This document shows, piece after piece, positions 7,681-17,191 of a stretch of DNA of 55,644 nt (within the stretch, counting starts at the first letter, position 1; the number at the start of each line of letters is the position of its first letter). The stretch comes from Verrucomicrobiia bacterium (lineage in GTDB: Bacteria; Verrucomicrobiota; Verrucomicrobiia; Verrucomicrobiales; DEV007), in assembly GCA_030427505.1 (NCBI GenBank), contig JAUICH010000034.1, positions 1 through 55,644 on the forward strand. Reading direction: 5' to 3'. Both the position numbers and the translations under genes were made by a program. Below the pieces are notes generated by a model. It was given only the letters and a program-made list of their open reading frames with translations. It ran no database searches and had not been told where the DNA came from.

Positions 7681-8724
7681 GCGTTTCAGAAAATTGAAGA
7701 GACCTTTTTTCTCTTTTTCTTCCGGCTGGGCCGCTTTCTTCTCCGTCTGCGGCGCCGGGAGACTGGAGGGCGCGTCATCTTTGTAACCCAGGATGCCATG
7801 CTCCCGGAGATTGGCGATCAAGCGCTCCAGGTTATCCCGAAGTTCGGGATCCGAGATGAGGGCCGCCGCGGCTCCTTCACCACTCTTGATCCGGTTGATG
7901 GTGTCGTTGGCGTTCTTCAGCGTGGCGTTCAGTTCTTCTACCGCCGGCTCCAGTCCTTCCACGGCGGGTCCGGCTTTGGCCACGACTTCCTTGGCGGTTT
8001 CCATGACGTCGCCAGTTTTCTCGAAGGCGCTTTTCGCCTCCGCAATGGCGTCCCGCCCATCGGTCAGAAGCGGGCCCAGCGTCTCACTGGCTTCCCGGAT
8101 GTTTTGGCTGCTTTGCTTCAGCTCAGACAGCGTGCCTTTGAAGTTTTCCAGGTTCTCCTCCCCCACCAGGTTGTTTTCGATTTTCTGGAACGTGTTATCC
8201 AGACTCTGAACCGCTCCCCGTATGTCCACGATGGCCAGCTTGATGTCGTCCAGGACGTCCTGAACCTGCTTGGTGATAACCAGGGCATTTTCCTGGAGCT
8301 TATCCAACCCGGCGCCGGGATCGCCATCCACCAACATACCGGGGTCCACATACTGTTTGGCCTGTGAAGGCTGAATCTTGATGAGCGTATCCCCCATCAG
8401 ACCACTGGTGGCGATGGAAAACTTCGAACCCAGTGGAATCTGAACGCCGTCGTCGATGTTCAATGGGATGATGGCCTTGGTATAATCCTCGTTATGGCTG
8501 GGACTCGCCGCCACGGACCCCACCTTCACTCCCCCCATGTGGACCGGCGCGCCGCTCACCACGCTCTCCGCGTCCGGAAACGACACCGTGATGCTGTAGC
8601 GGTCTTTCAGGCTGTCGCTGAATCTTCCGAAACGCAGGATCAAAGCACCCAAGATGGCCAGGCCCACCAAGACAAACAGGCCCACCAATACTTCGGTGCG
8701 TTCTTTACGGAGTGCTTCGGCCAT
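7672..8724 (-). CDS. mlaD: MCE-domain protein of the lipid-transport ABC system (MlaD)
   Basis: 350 aa. One N-terminal transmembrane helix (about 11-31) is followed by the MCE/MlaD domain (about 40-118, with VHMGGVKVGSV and the SGLMGDTLIKI strand). A long helical stretch (about 130-300) rich in Leu, Asn and Glu heptads resembles the extended needle-like MCE proteins. The C-terminal tail is basic (FNFLKRQG). In E. coli MlaD binds phospholipid in the periplasm as part of MlaFEDB. Here the gene lies 10 bp after mlaF and closes the operon mlaE-mlaF-mlaD. No mlaB or mlaC is present. Confidence 0.9.
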   Translation of the reverse strand: MAEALRKERTEVLVGLFVLVGLAILGALILRFGRFSDSLKDRYSITVSFPDAESVVSGAPVHMGGVKVGSVAASPSHNEDYTKAIIPLNIDDGVQIPLGSKFSIATSGLMGDTLIKIQPSQAKQYVDPGMLVDGDPGAGLDKLQENALVITKQVQDVLDDIKLAIVDIRGAVQSLDNTFQKIENNLVGEENLENFKGTLSELKQSSQNIREASETLGPLLTDGRDAIAEAKSAFEKTGDVMETAKEVVAKAGPAVEGLEPAVEELNATLKNANDTINRIKSGEGAAAALISDPELRDNLERLIANLREHGILGYKDDAPSSLPAPQTEKKAAQPEEKEKKGLFNFLKRQG

Positions 8725-8734
8725 GAAAATGAGT

Positions 8735-9586
8735 TCAGTTTGGTTGCGGGCTTACCGGTGTCAGACCAACCCCGTTTGATACCCCGGAATTGGAGCCATT
8801 TCCATTCTCGGAAACGCCTTGAATGAAGTTCTGCACCACTTGGTCAGTGGAATTTCTCAGCTCCTCCGGGGTGCCGAGAAAGTAAATCTTACCTTTTTTC
8901 AAATAAGCCACCCGGTCGGCTACGTGTTGCACGCTCCTCATGTCATGCGTCACCACGATGGACGTCACGCACAACTCCTTCTGCATGCGCAGGATCAGAC
9001 GGTCGATGCTGTCGGAAACCACCGGGTCCAGGCCAGACGTAGGTTCGTCATACAATATACACTCCGGCTGGGTGATGATGGCCCGGGCCAGGGCCGCCCG
9101 CTTCCGCATGCCGCCGGAAATGTTGATCGGCATTTTCGCCATGTGGGCCTCCAACCCCATCAGGGAGAGGGCATGGGTGACTCTTTCCAACAGCTCCTGG
9201 CGCTTCTTGATACCACTCTCCTGCAAGGGGAAGGCCACGTTCTCCGCCACGGTCATGGAGTCGAACAGCGCTCCGTCTTGAAACAGCACGCCGATCTTCT
9301 TCCGGATCGCGCTCATCCGGCGCTCGGGCACGCCGACGATCTCTTCTCCGTCGATCTTGATGCTCCCCTCATCCGGCGTCATCAAGCCGACCAAGTGCTT
9401 TAACAATACACTCTTTCCTTCACCGCTTTGGCCAATGATCACCATGGTTTCCCCCCGGCGAATCGACAAGTCCACCCCATCCAGAATGACCTGAGACCCG
9501 ATCTTTTTCTTCAGGCCTTTTACTTCGATCACCATTTCCCCGTTCTCCGCGCAGGGCTGGCGCTCGGTCTTATCCGGGGATTCCAT
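8735..9586 (-). CDS. mlaF: ABC transporter ATP-binding protein (MlaF)
   Basis: 283 aa cytosolic ATPase of the phospholipid transporter. Walker A GQSGEGKS (52-59) has Glu where Ser is more common. The Q-loop LFQDGALFD, the signature NISGGMRKRAALARA (155-169) and Walker B CILYDEPTSGLDP (176-188) follow. The ISGGM-KRAALARA form is characteristic of MlaF/Ttg2A-type ATPases. The C-terminal tail is short and Ser/Asn-rich. The gene lies between mlaE (37 bp upstream) and mlaD (10 bp downstream), so a single transcription unit is likely. Confidence 0.92.
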   Translation of the reverse strand: MESPDKTERQPCAENGEMVIEVKGLKKKIGSQVILDGVDLSIRRGETMVIIGQSGEGKSVLLKHLVGLMTPDEGSIKIDGEEIVGVPERRMSAIRKKIGVLFQDGALFDSMTVAENVAFPLQESGIKKRQELLERVTHALSLMGLEAHMAKMPINISGGMRKRAALARAIITQPECILYDEPTSGLDPVVSDSIDRLILRMQKELCVTSIVVTHDMRSVQHVADRVAYLKKGKIYFLGTPEELRNSTDQVVQNFIQGVSENGNGSNSGVSNGVGLTPVSPQPN

Positions 9587-9623
9587 AGAGTGAAAATAAA
9601 TCCGGTTTCAGGCATACGGGCTA

Positions 9624-10418
9624 TCAACCCGAACCTAACGGAGACAACTGGTTTAGAAGAAGACTGAGGAAAAAATTAAAAATCAATACGGCCAGGGAAG
9701 CGATTACCACCGCGGAAGTCGTGCCTTTTCCAACACCCACCGCGCCGTTGCTGGCGGTGAGGCCCTGGTGACAGGAAACCAGTACGATCAAGCCCGCAAA
9801 AACGAACCCTTTGATCATGCCGATGCTGATGTCGTAGAGATCCGTGTGGGCTCTGACGTGGTGGGAATACCACGCTTCCGGGATGTGGAAGCCATGCACA
9901 CACATGATTCGCGATGCCAGTATGCCGAAGCCGATGGACTCCGCCACCAGCAACGGCATGGAAAAAAGCAGCCCCACCGCCCGGGGGAGCACCAGGTAGT
10001 CCACTGGATGCACGCCCATGACGCGGAGCGCGTCAATCTGCTCCGTCACCTTCATGGTGCCGATTTCCGCCGCCATCGAAGCCCCCACCCGTCCTGACAC
10101 CATCAGCGCGGTGAGCACCGGGCCCAGTTCCCGGCACATCGCGATGGAAACCACGGCGCCTACGGCCGATTCGATCCCAAAATCGTTAAACTTAAAGTAA
10201 CTCTGCGCCGCGAAGACCGCGCCGGTAAATGCTCCGGTCACGATGACGACCAACTGAGAACCAAATCCGATCGAAACAATCTGACGGCCAATGAGGTGGC
10301 AACGCACCTTCCCGATGAACGGACTGCATACCAAATCCCTCAGCAGGGAAGCCAATTGACCAAGATAACTCAGTCCCACAGACGCCGTTTGGCCCGTTGT
10401 TTGAAGCAGCTTCAGCAT
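9624..10418 (-). CDS. mlaE: ABC transporter permease (MlaE)
   Basis: 264 aa, polytopic inner-membrane protein of the MlaE/Ttg2B family. Recognisable segments are FTGAVFAAQSYFKF, the conserved loop CRELGPVLTALMVSGRVGASMAAEIGTMKVTEQIDALRVMG in the middle (the EQIDAL coupling region), the DYLVLPR segment and the final hydrophobic stretch. It forms the channel through which lipids pass between the inner membrane and the MlaD ring. It is the first gene of the operon, and its 5' end faces carB across a 182-bp divergent intergenic region. Confidence 0.92.
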   Translation of the reverse strand: MLKLLQTTGQTASVGLSYLGQLASLLRDLVCSPFIGKVRCHLIGRQIVSIGFGSQLVVIVTGAFTGAVFAAQSYFKFNDFGIESAVGAVVSIAMCRELGPVLTALMVSGRVGASMAAEIGTMKVTEQIDALRVMGVHPVDYLVLPRAVGLLFSMPLLVAESIGFGILASRIMCVHGFHIPEAWYSHHVRAHTDLYDISIGMIKGFVFAGLIVLVSCHQGLTASNGAVGVGKGTTSAVVIASLAVLIFNFFLSLLLNQLSPLGSG

Positions 10419-10600
10419 GTTCAGCGTTACACCCAGCTTTTTTTCAGTTGAAGAGCCGCACGGTTGCCAATTTGCTTACAAGCATAGGCCGCACCGGTCT
10501 TTTAGCAAAAGAAAGGTCTTTGACTCGGCGAGACGCCTCGCCAGCTTGGTTCTTTACAAGCCGATAGGTCAATGCAAGTAATTCAGCCACATATTGCTCA

Positions 10601-13600
10601 ATGCCCAGGGACACCACGATTGAAAAAATACTGCTAATAGGGTCGGGTCCCATTGTTATCGGTCAGGGTTGCGAGTTCGATTATTCAGGCGTCCAGGCCT
10701 GCAAAGCGCTTTCGGAAGAGGGGTATACGGTGGTGTTGGTGAATTCCAACCCGGCCACCATCATGACCGACCCGGAGTTCGCTGACCGGACTTACATCGA
10801 GCCGATCGACCCGGACATCATCGAACAGATCATTGAGAAGGAGAAGCCGGATGCGCTTCTCCCTACTCTGGGCGGTCAAACGGCCCTCAACGCGGCCATG
10901 GAACTGGCGCGCCGCGGATCGTTGGAAAAGCTGGGCGTTCGCCTCATCGGCGCCAACGCCGAAGCGATCGAAAAAGGGGAAGACCGCCTGCTTTTCAAGG
11001 AAGCGATGCTCAAAATCGGGCTGGACGTGGCCCGCTCCGGCGTGGCTCACAACATGGAAGATGCCCGCAAGATCGCGGAGGAGATCGGGTCCTTTCCCCT
11101 CATTATCCGTCCGGCCTACACCTTGGGCGGATCGGGCGGCGGCATCGCCTACAACCAGGAAGAGTACGAAGACATTGTCTCCGGCGGGCTGGACCTGTCC
11201 CCCGTCAGCGAAGTGCTCGTCGAGGAATCGCTCCTGGGTTGGAAAGAGTTCGAAATGGAGGTCATGCGGGACCGCAATGACAACTGCGTCGTCATCTGCT
11301 CCATTGAAAACTTCGATCCCATGGGGGTGCACACCGGGGACTCCATCACCGTGGCGCCGACGCAGACTTTGACGGACAAAGAGTACCAGCTCATGCGGGA
11401 CGCTTCCTTTGCCGTCATCCGCGAGATCGGGGTGGAGACCGGTGGCTCGAATATTCAGTTTTCGGTGAATCCAGAGAATGGCCGCATGGTGGTCATCGAG
11501 ATGAACCCGCGCGTTTCCCGGTCCTCCGCGCTGGCTTCCAAGGCCACGGGTTTCCCCATCGCGAAAATCGCCGCCAAACTCGCCGTCGGTTACACACTGG
11601 ACGAGTTGCGCAACGACATCACCCGCGAAACCCCGGCCAGTTTCGAGCCCACCATCGACTACTGCGTGGTGAAAATTCCGCGCTTCACCTTCGAAAAATT
11701 CCAGGGCGCCGACACCACGCTGACCACGCAGATGAAAAGCGTGGGCGAGGCCATGGCCATTGGCCGGACCTTTAAGGACGCCATGCAGAAAGCGCTGCGT
11801 TCCTTGGAAACCGGACGCTTTGGCTTTGGCGCCGACGGCAAGGATCCAAAGTCCGAACTGGATCCCGACGAGCTCCGGACCAAGCTGATCGTTCCCAACG
11901 CGGAGCGTATTTTTTACATCCGTCAGGCCTTCCAGGTCGGGATGCGGGTGGAAGATATTCACGAACTGACCAGCATCGATCCCTGGTTCTTGGAAAACCT
12001 GCGCCAGATAGCAGCTGAGGAAGAAAAGATTGCCTCCTCTGGCGCGGAGATCGATTTCCGCCGGGTCAAGCGGCTCGGTTTCTCGGACCGGCAACTCGCC
12101 CACCTGAAAGGACTTTCGGAAACCGAGATCCGGCAACGGCGGAAAAGTCAGGGTGTCGTCCCGACCTACCGGCTGGTGGATACCTGTGCCGCGGAGTTCG
12201 AAGCCTTTACCCCCTACTACTACTCTACCTACGGAGACGAGAACGAATCCCGTGGGGGCGACAGAAAACGGATCATGATTCTTGGGGGCGGACCAAACCG
12301 GATCGGCCAGGGTATCGAATTCGACTACTGCTGCGTCCATGCCTCCTTTGCTCTGAAAGAACTGGGATTCGAAACCATCATGGTGAATTCCAACCCGGAG
12401 ACGGTTTCCACGGACTACGACACCAGCGACAAGCTCTACTTCGAGCCTCTGACCCTGGAAGACGTGCTCAACATCTACGAGCAGGAAGAGTGCTGGGGGG
12501 CTATCGTCCAGTTTGGCGGTCAGACCCCCCTGAACCTCGCGGCGGACCTGGAAAAGAACGGTGTCCGGGTCATCGGAACCTCTCCGCGCAGCATCGAACT
12601 CGCGGAGGACCGGAAGTATTTCAGCGCCCTGTTGGACCGCCTGAACCTGAAACAGGCGCCGGCGGGTACGGCCACTTCGCGGGAGGAAGCCCTGTGCGTG
12701 GCCGAACGCATCGGCTACCCGGTCTTGGTGCGGCCCTCTTTTGTTTTGGGCGGCCGGGCCATGATGATCGTTTATCAGGATGACGAGCTGAGCCACTACA
12801 TGGACACCGCCGTCAAGGCCAGCCCGGAGCGGCCCGTGCTGATCGACCGCTTCCTGGAAGACGCAGTCGAGGTGGATGTGGACTGCATTTCCGATGGCGA
12901 AACCACCGTGGTCGGTTCCATCATGGAACACATCGAAAAAGCTGGCATTCACAGTGGCGACAGCGCCTGCGTGATTCCGCCATTCTCACTTTCCGAAGAG
13001 GTGAAGGGCACCATCATGGACGCGAGCAAGGCGCTGGCTCAGGCCCTCGAAGTTAGCGGTCTGATGAATATCCAGTTCGCGGTCAAGGACGAAGAACTCT
13101 ACGTCATTGAAGTCAACCCGCGCGCGTCCCGCACCGTGCCCTTTGTCAGCAAAGCCATTGGCGTGCCGCTGGCCAAACTGGCCGCCAAAGTCATGGCGGG
13201 GGAAAAGCTGAAGGACCTCGGTTTCACTCAGGAGATTGTGCCGAAGCACTTCTCCGTGAAAGAAGCGGTCTTCCCTTTCTCCAAGTTCCCGGGCGTGGAC
13301 ATCGCCCTGGGTCCGGAAATGAAGTCAACCGGCGAGGTAATGGGTATCGATACCGAAATGGGCATGGCCTTCGCCAAATCCCAGATGGCGGCGTCTTACC
13401 CCTTGCCCCTCTCCGGGAACATCTTTGTCAGCGTTAAGGACAGTGACAAACCGGACGTGGTGGAGATCGCCCGGGACTTCGCTCGCTTGGGTTTCACCAT
13501 CTTTTCGACCTCAGGAACCGCGAAAGCTCTAGACGAGGCTGGCGTCCCCGTTCACCGGCTGCACAAGCTTTCGGAAGGCCGCCCAAACGTGTTGGACATG

Positions 13601-13810
13601 ATCAAGAACAAGGAAATCGCTTTCGTGATCAACACACCCAGCGGCCGGGTACCCCGGCAAGACGAAGTGAAGATCCGTGGCGCGGCGGTCGCCCGCCGTA
13701 TTCCGACGATCACCACGCTGCGCGCCGCCAAGGCCAGTCTGCTGGCAATCCAATCGCTTCGGGATGCCTCCGTGGAAGTCCGGACGCTCCAGGATATTCA
13801 CAAGTCCTGA
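10601..13810 (+). CDS. carB: Carbamoyl-phosphate synthase large subunit
   Basis: 1069 aa, the usual length. Two homologous ATP-grasp halves are seen: the carboxyphosphate half (residues 1-~400, [15 protein letters not shown], then [12 protein letters not shown]) and the carbamate half (~550-930, [24 protein letters not shown], then [15 protein letters not shown]). An oligomerisation domain lies between them, and a C-terminal MGS-like allosteric domain (~935-1069) includes [19 protein letters not shown]. It makes carbamoyl phosphate from bicarbonate, glutamine-derived ammonia and ATP for pyrimidine and arginine synthesis. The small subunit carA is not in the window. The ATG at 10601 fits the family start although no clear ribosome site precedes it. 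Confidence 0.97.
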   Translation: MPRDTTIEKILLIGSGPIVIGQGCEFDYSGVQACKALSEEGYTVVLVNSNPATIMTDPEFADRTYIEPIDPDIIEQIIEKEKPDALLPTLGGQTALNAAMELARRGSLEKLGVRLIGANAEAIEKGEDRLLFKEAMLKIGLDVARSGVAHNMEDARKIAEEIGSFPLIIRPAYTLGGSGGGIAYNQEEYEDIVSGGLDLSPVSEVLVEESLLGWKEFEMEVMRDRNDNCVVICSIENFDPMGVHTGDSITVAPTQTLTDKEYQLMRDASFAVIREIGVETGGSNIQFSVNPENGRMVVIEMNPRVSRSSALASKATGFPIAKIAAKLAVGYTLDELRNDITRETPASFEPTIDYCVVKIPRFTFEKFQGADTTLTTQMKSVGEAMAIGRTFKDAMQKALRSLETGRFGFGADGKDPKSELDPDELRTKLIVPNAERIFYIRQAFQVGMRVEDIHELTSIDPWFLENLRQIAAEEEKIASSGAEIDFRRVKRLGFSDRQLAHLKGLSETEIRQRRKSQGVVPTYRLVDTCAAEFEAFTPYYYSTYGDENESRGGDRKRIMILGGGPNRIGQGIEFDYCCVHASFALKELGFETIMVNSNPETVSTDYDTSDKLYFEPLTLEDVLNIYEQEECWGAIVQFGGQTPLNLAADLEKNGVRVIGTSPRSIELAEDRKYFSALLDRLNLKQAPAGTATSREEALCVAERIGYPVLVRPSFVLGGRAMMIVYQDDELSHYMDTAVKASPERPVLIDRFLEDAVEVDVDCISDGETTVVGSIMEHIEKAGIHSGDSACVIPPFSLSEEVKGTIMDASKALAQALEVSGLMNIQFAVKDEELYVIEVNPRASRTVPFVSKAIGVPLAKLAAKVMAGEKLKDLGFTQEIVPKHFSVKEAVFPFSKFPGVDIALGPEMKSTGEVMGIDTEMGMAFAKSQMAASYPLPLSGNIFVSVKDSDKPDVVEIARDFARLGFTIFSTSGTAKALDEAGVPVHRLHKLSEGRPNVLDMIKNKEIAFVINTPSGRVPRQDEVKIRGAAVARRIPTITTLRAAKASLLAIQSLRDASVEVRTLQDIHKS

Positions 13811-13867
13811 GCAGGATCGCTTTCAGCCCCTGTCCCGGCCCCATTCTCCGGAATCTGATAGAGTTTA

Positions 13868-14398
13868 CTATCGGTTTCCCGTCACCAAAGCGTCCATTTG
13901 GGTGTGAATGGACCCGTCCGCCATCATGACATGACCGCCCCGGCCATGGAAATCTGCGCGTTCCACCAGCCAGGGCTGTGGATAACGGTGAGGAGAAAAG
14001 GCGTGTGAATCAAAAAGAGTGGGTACGTAGGAACTTCCGTAGTCGTCATCCGACTCCTTCCGGCGCTCGTCGGAAGGACAGATCCAGTCTTCTTCCGCGC
14101 ACCCGTAGGCCATCATTTCTTTCACCCACCAGCCCCAAAATTCCGCCTCTTCAAAGTCTATCGCTTTGCGAGGCATCTGTGGCCAATGGTTGTTTTCCAG
14201 CAGATAGGAATCAAACCCGGTGTGAAGGCGGCGCATCTGGCTGAGGCAGGTAGCCTTTTCCGCTTTGCGGATGAAAGACCGGTAGGACGGCACCCCGATG
14301 GAAACCAGGATCGCAAGAATCGCGACCGCCACCATGATCTCGATTACCGACAGCCCAAGAAAAGAGGCGATTGCCGGCCGAAGTACTGGGGGTTTCAT
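13868..14398 (-). CDS. Type II secretion/type IV pilus-like prepilin (pseudopilin)
   Basis: 176 aa from ATG 14398. The prepilin-peptidase site and N-terminal helix read FLG/LSVIEIMVAVAILAILVSIGVPSY, with Glu at +5 after the Gly. The globular part is short and contains two cysteines and a DGSIH segment after HVMMA, like the H-X-DG motif of many Planctomycetota/Verrucomicrobiota pseudopilins. No secretion or pilus machinery lies nearby, so it is an orphan that would need the peptidase and assembly ATPase encoded elsewhere. A longer reading from 14446 would place extra residues before the leader and is less likely. Confidence 0.82.
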   Translation of the reverse strand: MKPPVLRPAIASFLGLSVIEIMVAVAILAILVSIGVPSYRSFIRKAEKATCLSQMRRLHTGFDSYLLENNHWPQMPRKAIDFEEAEFWGWWVKEMMAYGCAEEDWICPSDERRKESDDDYGSSYVPTLFDSHAFSPHRYPQPWLVERADFHGRGGHVMMADGSIHTQMDALVTGNR

Positions 14399-14563
14399 TC
14401 GGTGAGGGGAACAGGTGGGATCTCCACTAACGAAGAGACCGCGCACCTTTTTACGATGCGCGGCTACGGAGCAACTAAAGAAATTTTGCTTCAGCTTTCA
14501 ACGAAAGCCAAATAGGGGCGAAAAGCGCTGATGCGTGTTTCACCCCCTCCAAGACGGGTCCGA

Positions 14564-15475
14564 TTACGGTGTGACCGTAAAGGAGACCTGAGAACCGAAC
14601 ACGATGAATTTCCTCTTGTGGCCATGCTGGCTGAAATTCTCGCTGTCCCCGTAGAACTCGGCATGGATCGAAACGGCCACATCCTGATTGTCCAAGTCCC
14701 GGTCGGTGGAAATGGCTTCGCCATTTGGCCCATTAAGGGTGTCGTTGATCTGGTAGGTAGTGCCATCGGAAACACCGTCGAAGAAATAAGCCTCACTGTC
14801 ATCCGGCAGGCCGTTGAAAGAAACGACCCCTTTGCCTTTGAAGGTCACCTGAGGATTCTTGGTGGTGAAGTGCGCGACAAAGCTGGAATTCGCGTAGCGA
14901 ATGTTTCCACCCAGTGAACCGGGGTTAATGTTCTGGGTTGACTGGTCGCCAAGGTCGTTGTCAAAACCCGTCACAGCGTTTCCGGTGCTGTTCGTGTCGG
15001 TCACGGAGACCGCAACCGTTTGCGGCTGGGGCGTGTCGAGCGTCGAATTCGGGCCAGACAAGGTCACTCCGTTAATACTGTTACCGGCATTGTCGAGGCC
15101 ATCCGTGGAGGCATTCCCCGTCACGGAAACGATTTTCATTCCGGAATTCACGATACCGAAGCAGCGGCCGTAGTAGGTCACGCCTTTGTAGTACCACACG
15201 TTGGAGTTAGCGGCGGCGATCAAACCTCCGAACTGGACGTTGCTTTGCTGGAGTGCCGCGGTAGCGTCCGCCGGAGCCGGGATGGAAGAAGAGTTGTTCC
15301 GGACAGCCCAGCGATACATGCCCACGCCATTGGTTGTGGTGGCGATGGCTTCATAGACCCCATCGTCTCCGGTCTGATTGTAACTTCCATTACTCCAGGG
15401 GCCACCAATCCAAGCCTGGGCGTTCAGAGCCGGCATCAGCACCAGCGCGGTAATTACTGCGAAAACTTGTTTCAT
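14564..15475 (-). CDS. Secreted protein of unknown function
   Basis: 303 aa from ATG 15475. A clean signal peptide (MKQVFAVITALVLMPALNAQA) precedes a Gly/Asn/Ser/Thr-rich mature protein without recognised domain. Landmarks are WIGGPWSNGSYNQTGDDGVYEAIATT, a VWYYKGVTYYGRCFGIV segment, a VSVTGNASTDG strand-like repeat, and a C-terminal KRKFIVFGSQVSFTVTP. The composition suggests a beta-rich exported or surface protein. It has no sorting tail and no cysteine pairs beyond a single visible Cys. The start region faces the dihydropteroate synthase-like gene across 66 bp. Confidence 0.7.
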   Translation of the reverse strand: MKQVFAVITALVLMPALNAQAWIGGPWSNGSYNQTGDDGVYEAIATTTNGVGMYRWAVRNNSSSIPAPADATAALQQSNVQFGGLIAAANSNVWYYKGVTYYGRCFGIVNSGMKIVSVTGNASTDGLDNAGNSINGVTLSGPNSTLDTPQPQTVAVSVTDTNSTGNAVTGFDNDLGDQSTQNINPGSLGGNIRYANSSFVAHFTTKNPQVTFKGKGVVSFNGLPDDSEAYFFDGVSDGTTYQINDTLNGPNGEAISTDRDLDNQDVAVSIHAEFYGDSENFSQHGHKRKFIVFGSQVSFTVTP

Positions 15476-15541
15476 CACGGGTTCTTTTAAAAACTTTTTC
15501 AGCTCTTTGGCAACTCCAATCTCGCGACATTCGGGGATTTT

Positions 15542-16507
15542 ATGGCAGTAACGCAAGTATATTCTTCCGCGGAGTCCGAATTCTCCCGCCCAATGGCCTC
15601 TACGACCCCTATCTCGCTCAAGATCAAAGACCGGGAAATCCGGTTTCCCCGCCGTCCTCTCGTTATGGCGGTTGTAAATATCAATGACGATTCGTTCTGC
15701 GGAGACGGCACCTTGGACCCCACGGAGGCGCTCTCCCAAGCCCGGGACGCGCTCCGCAGCGGGGCGGACGTCATTGACGCCGGCGCGGAATCCGCCCGCA
15801 CCAACCGGGGTCCCATTTCGCCAGAGGAGGAAATCGCCCGTCTGTTGCCTTTCATTCGGGCGTTTCCAGCCCTGGTGGCGGAATTTTCGGGACCGCCTCT
15901 GGACTCGGAGCAGCTCTGGCCGCCGCTGCTTTCCATCAATACCTGGAGACCGGAAGTGGTCGAGGGCGTGTTGGGAGAAGGCGGCGATCTCCTTAACGAC
16001 ATGGGAGGCCTGCCGGACAGCCGGAACGCCCGTCTCTGTGCCGCCCATGGCGCGGCTCTGCTGATCATGCACACCGTGGGATTGCCCAAGGTACCCCACA
16101 CTGGACAGCAGTACGCGGACGTTTGCGGGGCCCTGGAGGACTTCTTCGCGGAAAAACTCGCCCTGGCTTCAGAGGCCGGCCTGGATCCCCAAGCCACGCT
16201 GTTGGACCCGGGCATCGACTTTGCCAAGCAGCGAGACGACAACCTGAAGGTCTATCGCGACTTGGAACGAATCGTCGCCTTCAACCGGCCGGTCCTGGTG
16301 CCGGTTTCCCAGAAAACGGTCATCGGGGACGTGCTGAACCTGCCCGATCCCAGAGAAAGAGACGCCGGGACGGTGGCCTGCCTGACCCGGGGAGTAGTGG
16401 CGGGCGCTCAACTCTTCCGGGTGCACAACGTCCCCGCCGCAGTCCAGACCATCAAGACGCTGTGGGCACTGGAGCACTGCCCAGCTCCCTCAACTGCTGG
16501 AGGCTAA
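15542..16507 (+). CDS. Divergent dihydropteroate synthase-like protein
   Basis: 321 aa TIM-barrel of the DHPS family and a paralogue of the canonical folP at 29109-29954. Motifs align in order but are altered: AVVNINDDSF (canonical ILNVTPDSF), GADVIDAGAES (GADIIDIGGES), INTWRP (IDTSK), LLNDMGG (IINDVTG), LLIMHT, LLDPGIDFAKQRDDNL (LDPGIGFGKTLEHNL), PVSQKTVIGDV (GVSRKSFIGKV) and RVHNV (RVHDV). Loss of Arg in the SRK loop and Thr/Pro in the first loop makes normal pABA chemistry doubtful. Related pterin-binding proteins exist in other families. GGGGA lies five bases before the ATG. The last 56 bp overlap the convergent HAD gene. Confidence 0.75.
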   Translation: MAVTQVYSSAESEFSRPMASTTPISLKIKDREIRFPRRPLVMAVVNINDDSFCGDGTLDPTEALSQARDALRSGADVIDAGAESARTNRGPISPEEEIARLLPFIRAFPALVAEFSGPPLDSEQLWPPLLSINTWRPEVVEGVLGEGGDLLNDMGGLPDSRNARLCAAHGAALLIMHTVGLPKVPHTGQQYADVCGALEDFFAEKLALASEAGLDPQATLLDPGIDFAKQRDDNLKVYRDLERIVAFNRPVLVPVSQKTVIGDVLNLPDPRERDAGTVACLTRGVVAGAQLFRVHNVPAAVQTIKTLWALEHCPAPSTAGG

Positions 16508-17132
16508 CGCCCTCCAGGCTCTCCAGCCGGGCCGCCGCACCCTGAAAGTCGAGATGGCGGGTGATGGCGTTTGGCACCGCGACACAGGGGCTCCCCGCCG
16601 CTTTAGCCGCCAAAAGACCGTTCAGCGAATCTTCCAGCACCAAGGCCTCCGCGGATGGCACGTTCAGGGCATCGGCCGCCGCCAGAAACAGGGACGGATC
16701 CGGCTTGGGCCGGGCCACGTGGTCCAGGCACCGGACGGCTTTGAAAAAATCCCGGATCTCCAGTTTCTGCAGCAAAGGCTCCACCCACCGGCGGGGCGAA
16801 CTGGAGGCCACCGCGCAGGGAAATCCTTCCATTCGGGCTTCCTCCAGCAGGTTGAAGATTCCGGGCAACGCCTTCTTTTGCATCACCAGCCGCCACACCC
16901 GCTCGGACCGCCATTGGTCCCAGAAGCTCCAATTGATGGTCTCCTGGTGAAGAGACTCCAGCTGGCTGGCTGGGCTGAATCGCCCAAAATCGCTCCCCAC
17001 GCAGCCTACGTATTCTTCCAGGGCCAGGGTCTGGCCGTGAGCGGCATAGCAGTCCCGCCACGCCTCGAAAACGGGTGTTTCCGTGTCCAGGATGAGTCCG
17101 TCAAAGTCAAAGATCAGCGCGTTGATGGCCAT
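16452..17132 (-). CDS. HAD-superfamily phosphatase/phosphoglucomutase-like
   Basis: 226 aa. HAD motif I is FDFDGLILDTE (residues 8-18, nucleophile and acid/base Asp pair DxD), motif II is VASSSPRRWV, motif III contributes the Lys in RPKPDPSLFL, and motif IV is LVLEDSLNGLLAAKAAG. A helical cap lies between motifs I and II. The pattern is that of beta-phosphoglucomutase/GPH-type enzymes (class IA) acting on small phosphorylated sugars or glycolate. The ATG at 17132 directly begins MAINALIFDFDG. Its 3' end overlaps the end of the convergent DHPS-like gene by 56 bp. Confidence 0.88.
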   Translation of the reverse strand: MAINALIFDFDGLILDTETPVFEAWRDCYAAHGQTLALEEYVGCVGSDFGRFSPASQLESLHQETINWSFWDQWRSERVWRLVMQKKALPGIFNLLEEARMEGFPCAVASSSPRRWVEPLLQKLEIRDFFKAVRCLDHVARPKPDPSLFLAAADALNVPSAEALVLEDSLNGLLAAKAAGSPCVAVPNAITRHLDFQGAAARLESLEGVSLQQLRELGSAPVPTAS

Positions 17133-17191
17133 GCGGTCGAAGATACCGCCAATGCGCCACGGACCCCCCTTCCGTCAACCTGAAATCGGCT

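Noticed and set aside
10685-12952. A 755-codon minus-strand frame
   Set aside because: It lies fully antisense to carB, whose translation is a textbook match; the long antisense frame is a by-product of GC-rich codon bias.
15476-16099. Upstream extension of the secreted protein gene to 511 codons
   Set aside because: The extra 208 codons are antisense to the DHPS-like gene and low in any protein feature, while ATG 15475 starts a good signal peptide.
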